In this document: positions 54,505 through 62,612 of the stretch, piece by piece
Layout: the number at the start of each line of letters is the position of its first letter
Numbering within the stretch: position 1 is the stretch's first letter
Source: Ruminococcaceae bacterium YRB3002
Lineage (GTDB): Bacteria > Bacillota > Clostridia > Saccharofermentanales > Saccharofermentanaceae
Reading direction: 5' to 3'
NCBI GenBank assembly: GCA_900099715.1
Contig: FMTG01000002.1
Coordinates: forward strand, 310,001-374,000
Length of the DNA stretch: 64,000 nt
The notes under the pieces: model-generated
Told to the model about the DNA's origin: nothing
The model's input: only the letters and a program-made list of their open reading frames with translations
The model's database searches: none
Translations under genes and position numbers: made by a program

Positions 54505-55689
54505 TTAACCTTTCTTCAAACTGTCGACAAAATCCTTCATCCTGACAACAGCTTCCTTTATATCATCTATTGAAGCAGCATAGCTGATCCTTACATGTCC
54601 TTCTCCACACTCACCGAAAGCATTTCCCGGAACTATCGCAACCTTTTTCTCAAGGAGGAATCTCTCGCAGAACTCATCAGATCTCAGACCAAGTCCCTCT
54701 ATTGACGGGAAAGCATAGAAGGCACCATATGGGGTAAAACACTTAAGACCGGCATCGGCAAGGCCCTTGAGCAGTACACGCCTCCTGTGGTTATACTCAT
54801 TGCGCATCTCCTCGATACAGGAATCACCGTTCTCGGCAGCATCAATGATAGCAAACTGAGCCATGGAAGGTGAACTCATGATGCAGTATTGATGGATCTT
54901 GGTCATAGCGGCAATGATCGGAGCAGGTCCTACACTGTAACCTATTCTCCACCCTGTCATTGCATAAGACTTTGAGAACCCGTTGATCATGATGACTCTG
55001 TCACGGAGTTCCGGGAACTGAATGAGCGAAGCCGGCTTATCCGACAGATAATTCAGTTCGCAGTAGAGCTCATCGGAAATAACAATGATCTCGGGATGCC
55101 TTACAAGCACATCTCTGATCTTTGCAAGCTCATCATGTGTCATGATAGCGCCTGTGGGATTGGACGGATATCCAAGTATGAGATATTTGGTCTTATCGGT
55201 TATTGCCGCTTCAAGTTCTTCGGGAAGCAGCTTATAATCATTCTCTTCTTTTGTGGATACGACCACAGGAACACCATGAGCAAACATGACTGTTGCCTTA
55301 TACGCAACAAAACATGGTTCAACAATGATGACCTCGTCACCGGGGTTAATAAGTGCTCTGGCAACAAGGTCAAGCCCTTCACTGCCGCCGACCGTAATAA
55401 GGATCTCATTCTTGGGGGAATACGTGACTCCGTACCTTCTTGAGATATAATTGCTGATTGCCTGTCTGGCTTCTATGTATCCGGAATTAGGCGAATAATG
55501 CGTATATCCTTCACGGAGGGAGTTAATTCCCGCCTCTCTTATGCTCCACGGAGTAACAAAGTCCGGCTCACCGATTGAAAGAGATATTACGTTCCCTTTC
55601 ATCTCATTGGCAAGGTCGAAGAACCGCCTTATGGCAGAGGGCGGAACGTTGTTCACCACATCGGAAATCTTATTTGAATAATCGCTCAT
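54505..55689 (-). CDS. alaT: Class I aminotransferase, AlaT-like
   Basis: A 394-residue PLP enzyme of fold type I. The cofactor lysine is in NGFSKSYAMTGWRIGY, with YPSNPTG and VISDELYCELNY as other family motifs. The strongest clue to substrate is the neighbour: it overlaps by four bases an Lrp-type regulator closely resembling Bacillus AlaR, whose operon partner AlaT makes alanine from pyruvate. That assignment is inference from context; the fold itself is certain. Confidence 0.85.
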   Translation of the reverse strand: MSDYSNKISDVVNNVPPSAIRRFFDLANEMKGNVISLSIGEPDFVTPWSIREAGINSLREGYTHYSPNSGYIEARQAISNYISRRYGVTYSPKNEILITVGGSEGLDLVARALINPGDEVIIVEPCFVAYKATVMFAHGVPVVVSTKEENDYKLLPEELEAAITDKTKYLILGYPSNPTGAIMTHDELAKIRDVLVRHPEIIVISDELYCELNYLSDKPASLIQFPELRDRVIMINGFSKSYAMTGWRIGYSVGPAPIIAAMTKIHQYCIMSSPSMAQFAIIDAAENGDSCIEEMRNEYNHRRRVLLKGLADAGLKCFTPYGAFYAFPSIEGLGLRSDEFCERFLLEKKVAIVPGNAFGECGEGHVRISYAASIDDIKEAVVRMKDFVDSLKKG

Positions 55690-56174
55690 AGGATAACAGC
55701 CTGCCTGTCATCAGCATCCGGCATATCAAACATTATGCCGTTAGCCTTGTATTTCTTGAGGATAAAATGCGTCGTTGTTGAGAGGACACCTTCCTGCGTG
55801 GCGATCTTCTGATTAACAAAGTTGGCTATATCCCTGAGGCTCTTATCCTCATAGATGACCATGAGATCAAAACCGCCGGACATGAGATAGCAGGCAGATA
55901 CCTTGTCGTACTGACTGATAATATTGGCAACCTGATCATATCCCTTGCCTTTTGTGGGAGTGATCCTGACTTCGATCATTCCGATACAGTGCTCCGGAAG
56001 CTGCTTCTCCCAGTTAATATTCGTAGTATAACCGAGTATTATCTTCTCATCCTGAAGATATTTGATCTCCTTAACTACCTCATCTTCACTCACACCAAGC
56101 CTGACCGCTATATCTTCGTTAGATAATTTCGCGTCATTCTCAATAAGTCTCAAGAGTTCAATATGATCAATCAT
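55686..56174 (-). CDS. alaR: Lrp/AsnC-family regulator, AlaR-like
   Basis: A 162-residue regulator with an N-terminal helix-turn-helix (about 17-45, LSNEDIAVRLGVSEDEV) and a C-terminal RAM domain for amino-acid binding and oligomerisation. The INWEKQLPE, YLMSGGFDLMVI and LSTTTHFILKKYK stretches fit the AlaR type. GGAGG precedes the ATG. It likely controls its own operon with the aminotransferase in response to an amino acid, as AlaR does. Confidence 0.88.
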   Translation of the reverse strand: MIDHIELLRLIENDAKLSNEDIAVRLGVSEDEVVKEIKYLQDEKIILGYTTNINWEKQLPEHCIGMIEVRITPTKGKGYDQVANIISQYDKVSACYLMSGGFDLMVIYEDKSLRDIANFVNQKIATQEGVLSTTTHFILKKYKANGIMFDMPDADDRQAVIL

Positions 56175-56194
56175 GATCCACCTCCGTTAAGTAT

Positions 56195-56241
56195 AAAATA
56201 ACTCACCTGCCCATAAGTATATACTTATTTGAGCAGGTGAG
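56195..56241 (-). terminator. Terminator after malic enzyme
   Basis: Outer nine-bp stem CTCACCTGC/GCAGGTGAG (56202-56210 with 56233-56241) with an inner ATAAGTAT/ATACTTAT, followed on the minus strand by TTATTTTA. It lies between the malic enzyme stop and the alaR start. Confidence 0.85.
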
Positions 56242-56254
56242 CCAAATAAAGACG

Positions 56255-57433
56255 TCAGATACGTGCTACGCCGGAATCTCTTGCGGCCTGTGCAACAGCA
56301 GCTGCAACAGCCTTGCCGACTCTCGGATCGAAAGCATCGGGAAGGATATATTCAGGATTGAGTTCCTCATCGGAAACGATACTTGCTATAGCATTAGCTG
56401 CAGCGATCTTCATCTCATCATTGATATCGGAAGCCCTTACATCGAGAGCACCTCTGAAGATACCGGGGAATGCGAGAACGTTGTTAACCTGGTTCGGGTA
56501 ATCGGATCTTCCTGTAGCCATAACTGCAACGCCAGCCTTCTTAGCCTCATCAGGAAGGATCTCAGGGACAGGATTGGCACATGCAAATACGATAGGGTCC
56601 TTAGCCATTGTAGCGACCATATCAGCTGTGAGAACTCCGGGAGCGGAAACGCCGATAAATACGTCAGCTCCAACGATAACATCCTTAAGGCTTCCTGCCT
56701 TCTTCTCGGGGTTAGTGATCTTTGCCATTTCCTCTTTGGCGGGATTAAGTCCGTCTCTCCCGTCATAGATCGCACCCTTACGGTCGCAGAGGATAACATT
56801 CCGAAGTCCCCTTGAGATAAGGAGCTTAGTAATAGCTGTAGCTGCAGCACCTGCGCCGTTAACTACAACGTGGATATCCTCCATCTTCTTGCCGACTATC
56901 TTAAGAGCATTTGTAAGACCTGCAAGAGTGATAACTGCGGTACCGTGCTGGTCATCGTGGAAGATCGGGATATCAACATCAGGTCTCTCCTTGAGTTTCC
57001 TCTCGATCTCAAAACATCTGGGTGCTGAGATATCCTCAAGATTTACACCGCCGAAAGAACCTGCAAGAAGAGCAACTGTCTCAACGATCGTATCAACATC
57101 CTTTGATCTGATGCAGAGCGGGAAAGCGTCAACATCAGCGAAAGCCTTAAAAAGTGCGCACTTTCCTTCCATAACGGGCATGCCTGCCTCAGGCCCGATA
57201 TCTCCCAGACCAAGAACAGCTGTACCGTCTGTAATAACAGCTACGAGATTGTGACGTCTTGTGTACTTATAAGAAAGATCTACATCCTTCTGGATCTCAA
57301 GGCAGGGTTCTGCAACACCGGGAGTATATGCGATCGAGAGCTCCTCTTTCGTTCCAACGGGAGCCTTGGCGATAACCTCGATCTTGCCCTTCCATTCCGT
57401 GTGCTTCTGAATTGCCTTAGATACTTCTGCCAT
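56255..57433 (-). CDS. Malic enzyme (NAD(P)-dependent, short form)
   Basis: Decarboxylates malate to pyruvate, yielding NAD(P)H. The 392 residues are the short bacterial form without the phosphotransacetylase-like tail. Visible are the Tyr motif IAYTPGVAEPC, VITDGTAVLGLGDIGP, the metal-binding FHDDQHGTA and the Rossmann VVNGAGAAATA. The ATG at 57433 has GGAGG eight bases upstream; an earlier TTG overlaps that site. It stands as a single gene between terminator and membrane protein. Confidence 0.94.
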   Translation of the reverse strand: MAEVSKAIQKHTEWKGKIEVIAKAPVGTKEELSIAYTPGVAEPCLEIQKDVDLSYKYTRRHNLVAVITDGTAVLGLGDIGPEAGMPVMEGKCALFKAFADVDAFPLCIRSKDVDTIVETVALLAGSFGGVNLEDISAPRCFEIERKLKERPDVDIPIFHDDQHGTAVITLAGLTNALKIVGKKMEDIHVVVNGAGAAATAITKLLISRGLRNVILCDRKGAIYDGRDGLNPAKEEMAKITNPEKKAGSLKDVIVGADVFIGVSAPGVLTADMVATMAKDPIVFACANPVPEILPDEAKKAGVAVMATGRSDYPNQVNNVLAFPGIFRGALDVRASDINDEMKIAAANAIASIVSDEELNPEYILPDAFDPRVGKAVAAAVAQAARDSGVARI

Positions 57434-57506
57434 GGTAAAAACCTCCAATTACGTTTTTGACCTGTATATTTTATTATTTTCGATTCGAAAATGCCAATAA
57501 AAATAG

Positions 57507-58253
57507 TTAAATTTTCTTGGTGATTGCGTACTGAAAAGCACAAAATCTGGCAAATACAAGGTAGAACAATACGCTGAGACCGCAGTTCAGGACCATGGAT
57601 GTCGTTGGTGAAGCCAGTTCTATCAGGCCTATTATCAGGCTGATTATAAGATATATGATAATGATACCGGAAAGATCCCTCATCATAAGAAGATAGTGTC
57701 CCCTGGTGCGCCTGACGGTAGAACCGATGGAACTGAAGAATCCTTTATCACCCGACATATAACATGCCGGTATTGTACATATAAACGGTATTGCAAGTAT
57801 GAACAGAAGCAAAAGATACACGACAATAAACATTGCCGGAACAGATAATACAAGAAATACAAGGCTCAGGACAAGGTATCTTCCTATGAACCTGCCCATG
57901 GGTATATTAGGATTCATATCGCTGAGATTCCTAAGATGCCTTGTATAGAGACCGCAGTAAAGAAGTGCAAGTATCACACAAATATAGATGGACAGACATG
58001 ACAGGCCGAGAAATATATAATTCTGCGTGGTTATCGGGATGACAAGCATATCATCTGTCACCTCTTCTGTCATCAGTACAGCGTTGAACCAGTCATAAAG
58101 CGGCTGGAAATCAGAATACTCAGATGGCAGAAAATGAGGCCCGATTCTGACAGCCAGCATGAGGATAAATATGACTTTAGAAGCTATTCCCTTCCCGAGG
58201 TCATCAATCTTGAAATAATGCGCGGTCCTGAACCTCAGTCTGTTAATAATCAA
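57507..58253 (-). CDS. Membrane protein of unknown function, TTG start
   Basis: A 248-residue protein with about five to six helices. The only well-placed start is a TTG at 58253, with AAGGGG nine bases before it; the first ATG in frame lies inside the first helix. The general layout, with a polar segment GDKGFFSSIGSTVRRTRGHY before the last two helices, resembles small uncharacterised families of the DUF975 kind, but I do not recognise it securely. Divergent from the glutamine synthetase gene. Confidence 0.65.
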   Translation of the reverse strand: MIINRLRFRTAHYFKIDDLGKGIASKVIFILMLAVRIGPHFLPSEYSDFQPLYDWFNAVLMTEEVTDDMLVIPITTQNYIFLGLSCLSIYICVILALLYCGLYTRHLRNLSDMNPNIPMGRFIGRYLVLSLVFLVLSVPAMFIVVYLLLLFILAIPFICTIPACYMSGDKGFFSSIGSTVRRTRGHYLLMMRDLSGIIIIYLIISLIIGLIELASPTTSMVLNCGLSVLFYLVFARFCAFQYAITKKI

Positions 58254-58376
58254 AAAAAGAACCCCTTATCTGCTTATAATTGTTTATATTATAGAAATTA
58301 CCGTACAAAACATTCATAATACGTGAATTATGTTAATATATCTGCGTAAAATTATCAATGAACGGAAGGCATTTTT

Positions 58377-60287
58377 ATGAGCAGCTTTACTGTTAACCCT
58401 GACCTGATCTATTTTATTCCCCCTGAGAAACACAGCGTAGAGGATATCACAAGGATACTTGACGAACACAAAGAGATAAGGTTTGTGTCTCTTGTAGCTG
58501 TTGACCTGGCGGGCAATGATACAGACGAGAAGATCCCGATAGCTGATTTTCACGATCATCTGACAAACTATCTTAACGGACAGGCTGTTCAGACTGACGG
58601 TTCATCTGTTGTGCTTCCCGGCATCGCAACTCTTAACGACGGCAAGGTCGATCTTATCCCCGACCCTAATGTCGTATGGTACATCGACTATAACTATTCC
58701 CATACAGACACCGCTACCGGTCTTCCTGTAGGAACTCTGAGGATCCCTTCCTTCCTTGAGCATAACGGAAAATCAGTCTGTTCAAGATCTGTTCTTAAGA
58801 AGAGTGCCGAGTTCTTCGAAGATAAGATCATGGACATACTCAATAAACATCCCGAGATCTGTTCTGAATTCGGATTCGACATCTCCGAACTCGACAGGAT
58901 CAATCTCATTATGGCGACAGAACTTGAATTCTGGGTCAATTCCCCTGATGAGAAGATCAGCACGGAGCAGCTTACGATCTCGCAGGAGCTTCAGGAACAG
59001 TATTGGAAAAGGACGAAGGGCGTCGTCAGGACTGCTCTTGAGCAGGTAATCCTGCTTCTCGGCCTTTACGGGTTCAATCCTGAGATGGGACATAAGGAAG
59101 TTGGCGGCGTTAAGGCAGCTATATCTTCAACAGGTGACTACCATTTTATAATGGAGCAGCTTGAAGTTGACTGGAAGTACTCAGATGCACTTCAGGGAGC
59201 TGATTATGAACTGTGTGCCAGGATATTCATAAAGGAGCTGTTCAGACTTCACGGTCTTGATGTCAGCTTTGATGCCAAGCCTCTGAACGGTGTTGCCGGT
59301 TCAGGCGAGCATACTCATGTAAATGCTGTAGCTTTCCTTAAGAACGGCAAGAAGATCAACCTTTTCGCGCCGTCGGACATGAAGTCGGATTATCTGAGCA
59401 GGATAGGATGGGGTTCGCTCTTCGGCATTATGAAGCATTATGATCTCATTAATCCTTTCGTATCATCCTCAACTGACGCATTCAACAGGCTCCAGCCGGG
59501 ATTTGAGGCACCTACTCACTGCGTAGCGTCTTTGGGTATGAATGTATTGACGCCTTCCCGTAACAGGTCTGTTCTTCTCGGTGTCGTCAGATCTGAGGAG
59601 AATAAGGCCGTTACAAGATTTGAGCTCAGATCCCCCAACCCCCATACCAATACATATCTCTGCCTTGCATCCATCTACCAGTGCATGCTGGACGGTATAA
59701 CATATGTTGTTGATTCCGGCAGAGATACTAACTCCCTTGAGACGGAGTTTACCAAGCCTTACGGAGAAGAAGGAACATATCTCGATACCGACCGGCTTTA
59801 CAGATGCGAGGAGGATATCTTCGAGTCTATGACCGGTGAAGAGCGCGACAGGCTCTTTGGCAAACCTTCGGCTACAGTTTATGATTCAATGAATATCCTT
59901 GCAGAGCACAAGAATGTTACCAGCATACTCTGTGCCGGAGATGTATTTGACCGGACGATACTTGACTCATATGCAAGAGCTATGCTCGAGCGCTGGGAGA
60001 TGGAGCTCCGTGAGAGGATCATTCCAGAGAACCGTTCAGTAATAAGAAGCATTGTTAAGAAGCACTCCGATGACAGCGAATATGATAACCGCAAATGGTC
60101 AGAGATCGTTATGCTCAGAGATTGTATCGCCAAGGATTCTGATGCTTCCACTTCCCTTTTCTCTAAGATAAAGGCGGCTATTGCCGGCAAGGATCTTAAG
60201 AAAGTCTCTGCTCTTCAGATAGAAATGAATACAAAAATGAATAATCTCCGTACAATGTACAGAGATTATTGCGATAATCAGATCTGA
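58377..60287 (+). CDS. Long glutamine synthetase-like enzyme
   Basis: A 636-residue glutamine synthetase fold protein, which would make glutamine from glutamate, ammonia and ATP. Motifs recalling the type I core are ELEFWV, the ammonium/metal segment GSGEHTHVNA, NRSVLLGV and RFELRSPNPHTNTYL. It is longer than type I (about 445-470), with an extra C-terminal 150 residues that are helical and charged, and shorter than type III (about 700). It therefore belongs to a longer clostridial clade whose class I cannot fix. GGAAGG precedes the ATG. The leader holds an inverted repeat CATAAT-N6-ATTATG (58315-58332), possibly regulatory. Confidence 0.82.
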   Translation: MSSFTVNPDLIYFIPPEKHSVEDITRILDEHKEIRFVSLVAVDLAGNDTDEKIPIADFHDHLTNYLNGQAVQTDGSSVVLPGIATLNDGKVDLIPDPNVVWYIDYNYSHTDTATGLPVGTLRIPSFLEHNGKSVCSRSVLKKSAEFFEDKIMDILNKHPEICSEFGFDISELDRINLIMATELEFWVNSPDEKISTEQLTISQELQEQYWKRTKGVVRTALEQVILLLGLYGFNPEMGHKEVGGVKAAISSTGDYHFIMEQLEVDWKYSDALQGADYELCARIFIKELFRLHGLDVSFDAKPLNGVAGSGEHTHVNAVAFLKNGKKINLFAPSDMKSDYLSRIGWGSLFGIMKHYDLINPFVSSSTDAFNRLQPGFEAPTHCVASLGMNVLTPSRNRSVLLGVVRSEENKAVTRFELRSPNPHTNTYLCLASIYQCMLDGITYVVDSGRDTNSLETEFTKPYGEEGTYLDTDRLYRCEEDIFESMTGEERDRLFGKPSATVYDSMNILAEHKNVTSILCAGDVFDRTILDSYARAMLERWEMELRERIIPENRSVIRSIVKKHSDDSEYDNRKWSEIVMLRDCIAKDSDASTSLFSKIKAAIAGKDLKKVSALQIEMNTKMNNLRTMYRDYCDNQI

Positions 60288-60297
60288 TCAACTGTTA

Positions 60298-61476
60298 TTA
60301 TCTGAGAAAATGCATTACCTGAGCATTCGCCTTGTCTGCGAGTGCTCTTGCTTCATTGTCGCGTATCTTGCGGATGATCACAGCCTTATCGTATGATTCC
60401 GTCTCGAATCCTTCGAAAGCAGATGCGTCCATATCTCCCCAGAAGATGAAGTCACATTTTACTTCATCGTACGGTATAACAATGCTCTCAGGAGCGATGT
60501 CCCAGGGATGAACGAACTCGCTGTTGCCGCAGGCTGCCAGCTCGATAATGTCTCCGCACACAGCAGAAGCCGTAGCACTGCTGCCGGCACCCTGTCCGTA
60601 GAAGAGAGTCTCTCCTACAAAATCGCCCTCAACTGATACGCAGTTGTAAACATCATCAACATTTCCGATTATCTTTGTTCTGGGAACGAAATGAGGCATG
60701 ACATAAGCGGTGCACTTATCTCCCAGCTTCTTGAAGAATGCGATCAGTTTGATCTGACATCCAACGGAATCGGCAAAATTGATATCATCGAGAGTTACAT
60801 CTGACACACCTCTGGTCATGATCTCCTCGGGAGATACATAGACCCCGTTCATAGCGATCGTGGACAGTATTGACAGCTTGCGCTGAGCATCAATTCCTTC
60901 CACATCAGCCGTGGGATCAGCTTCGGCAAATCCATTGACCTGGGCACGTGATAGCGCTTCGTCATAAGACAGTCCTTTATTCTTCATCGAAGACAGGATA
61001 TAGTTGGTCGTACCGTTGACGATACCGCATATCTTAAGGATATTATTGGCAGCAAGACACCTGTAAAGAGGTCTTATAATCGGAATACCGCCTCCAACTG
61101 AAGCCTCAAAGAGATATGAGCAGTTATTTTCACGTGCGAGCTTAAGAAGTTCAGGTCCTTTGGTGCTGACAAGTTCCTTATTGCTGGTAACGACTGATTT
61201 GCCTGAAGACAATGCCTTTTTGGTAAACTCATAGGCAATACGGGCACCGCCGATAGTCTCAACACAGCACTTCACGTTTGGATCATTAATGATCGTATCA
61301 ATATCGTGGATTACCAGATCAGCAAAAGGACTGTCAGGAAAATCCCTGATATCAAGGATATACTTGAGGTTGATCTCATCACCGCATTTATTCTTAATGC
61401 TCTCCCTGTTGGCAGCGAGCACCTCTGCGGTACCGCAGCCAACAACGCCAAAACCAAGTATTGCAATATTATACAT
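60298..61476 (-). CDS. hom: Homoserine dehydrogenase
   Basis: Reduces aspartate semialdehyde, the product of asd, to homoserine, the precursor of threonine and methionine. The 392 residues have an N-terminal Rossmann domain (ILGFGVVGCGTAEVL) and the catalytic domain with GIVNGTTNYILSSM and GFAEADPTADVEG. It is short: the C-terminal regulatory ACT domain found in many Gram-positive enzymes is missing or degenerate. The gene in front encodes a separate ACT-domain protein, and the two share one promoter and operator. Confidence 0.95.
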   Translation of the reverse strand: MYNIAILGFGVVGCGTAEVLAANRESIKNKCGDEINLKYILDIRDFPDSPFADLVIHDIDTIINDPNVKCCVETIGGARIAYEFTKKALSSGKSVVTSNKELVSTKGPELLKLARENNCSYLFEASVGGGIPIIRPLYRCLAANNILKICGIVNGTTNYILSSMKNKGLSYDEALSRAQVNGFAEADPTADVEGIDAQRKLSILSTIAMNGVYVSPEEIMTRGVSDVTLDDINFADSVGCQIKLIAFFKKLGDKCTAYVMPHFVPRTKIIGNVDDVYNCVSVEGDFVGETLFYGQGAGSSATASAVCGDIIELAACGNSEFVHPWDIAPESIVIPYDEVKCDFIFWGDMDASAFEGFETESYDKAVIIRKIRDNEARALADKANAQVMHFLR

Positions 61477-61499
61477 AATCTCTCATTACCCTCCGGTTA

Positions 61500-61943
61500 T
61501 TATTCTCGGCTCAGGATGCTGCAATGGCGAACACCTGTAATCTTGCCGATGTCAGACAGGATATCCTCTACTGAACCCATGATGGAACCTGTCTCAAAAG
61601 AAATGGATATATCTGCCAGTCCGTTGATCGGAATATTCTGATTTATAGTCAGGATATTTGCTCTGTATCCGGAAATTATGTTGATTATCTGTGACAGTAT
61701 TCCCGGAAAGTTCTCAACACTGAACATTATAGTCACCTTCCCGCCATGTTCCTCATGGAATGGAAGGATAGTATCCTTGTACTTATAATAAGCGGATCTG
61801 GACAGTTCCAGTTCCTTGCATGCATTATTAATAGAAGGTGATTCGCCTGTGTTAAGTCTTCTCTTGACTTCCATCACCTTAAGAAACACATCAGGAAGAA
61901 CGCTCTTCTCAACGAGAAAGTATTCTGCTTTGTCTCCGCTCAT
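61500..61943 (-). CDS. ACT-domain protein, PheB/UPF0735-like, probable regulator
   Basis: A 147-residue protein. The N-terminal 60 residues are helical with a helix-turn-helix look (INNACKELELSRSAYYKYKD), and the C-terminal 75 residues form an ACT domain (VTIMFSVENFPGILSQIIN), which usually binds an amino acid. It matches the PheB/UPF0735 family. With hom directly downstream and a palindrome-rich operator at its own promoter, also present at asd, it is the natural candidate for an amino-acid-responsive repressor of both; this is inference. The AAGGAG site is unusually close (two bases) to the ATG. Confidence 0.85.
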   Translation of the reverse strand: MSGDKAEYFLVEKSVLPDVFLKVMEVKRRLNTGESPSINNACKELELSRSAYYKYKDTILPFHEEHGGKVTIMFSVENFPGILSQIINIISGYRANILTINQNIPINGLADISISFETGSIMGSVEDILSDIGKITGVRHCSILSRE

Positions 61944-61977
61944 AACTCCTTATACCTGCCGTTCATCTATGGTTAAC

Positions 61978-62001
61978 ACAACTGTTCTTGTGTGGCGTAC
62001 A
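61978..62001. promoter_or_regulatory. hom-operon operator-like element (shared with asd)
   Basis: On the minus strand TGTACGCCA-N7-ACAGTTGT, identical in both words and in gap length to the asd element at 44904-44927, and directly following the -10 box. The region is also rich in symmetry: GTACAATTGTAC (61998-62009) and ACACAA-N6-TTGTGT (61977-61994). Confidence 0.75.
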
Positions 62002-62030
62002 ATTGTACACGTTTAGCAATAATATCACAA
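62002..62030 (-). promoter_or_regulatory. Promoter of the ACT-hom operon
   Basis: TTGTGA (62025-62030) and TACAAT (62002-62007) on the minus strand, 17 bases apart, immediately after the rdgB stop codon. Confidence 0.75.
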
Positions 62031-62612
62031 TCATTTTAACCTTGCAACCATTGCATTTAGGGCTTTTCCGCGGTGGCTGATGCTGTTTTTAACTTCGGGA
62101 TCCATCTGGGCTGTAGTCATGCCAAATTCGGGAACATAGAATATAGGATCATAGCCGAATCCGTTCTCTCCCTGAGGATGATCCTGAAGAACACCGCATA
62201 CCTCTCCCCTCACCGTGAATTCAGAACCGTCAGGCCTGACAACTGCAATGGCACACACAAACTTTGCCGTCCACTGATCCTTGGGAACATCTTTGAGCAT
62301 CTCGTAGATCATGGCAAATTTCTCTTCGTATGTGGAATCCTCGCCACAGAACCTGGCGGAATACACTCCTGGGGCTCCGTCAAGAGCGTCGATGCAGAGT
62401 CCTGAATCATCAGCCATTACATAACAGTCCGTATATCCGTGAACGGTTCTTGCCTTGATCAGCGCATTGCCTTCGAAAGTATCAGCATCCTCTATTATCT
62501 CGGGATCTATCCCTTCCTCTTTCATCGACACAGCTTCAAATCCCGTTCCTTCAAGGACTTCATTGATCTCTCTTACCTTATCTTTGTTTCCTGTTGCGAT
62601 AATTATCTTCAT
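62031..62612 (-). CDS. rdgB: Non-canonical purine NTP pyrophosphatase
   Basis: Removes ITP, XTP and dITP from the nucleotide pool. The 193-residue HAM1-family protein has the N-terminal IIATGNKDKVREI, DSGLCIDALDGAPGVYSARF and the late GYDPIF and SHRGKAL motifs, all intact. The ATG overlaps the stop of the methyltransferase gene by four bases (ATGA), with GGAGG five bases before it. Confidence 0.96.
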   Translation of the reverse strand: MKIIIATGNKDKVREINEVLEGTGFEAVSMKEEGIDPEIIEDADTFEGNALIKARTVHGYTDCYVMADDSGLCIDALDGAPGVYSARFCGEDSTYEEKFAMIYEMLKDVPKDQWTAKFVCAIAVVRPDGSEFTVRGEVCGVLQDHPQGENGFGYDPIFYVPEFGMTTAQMDPEVKNSISHRGKALNAMVARLK

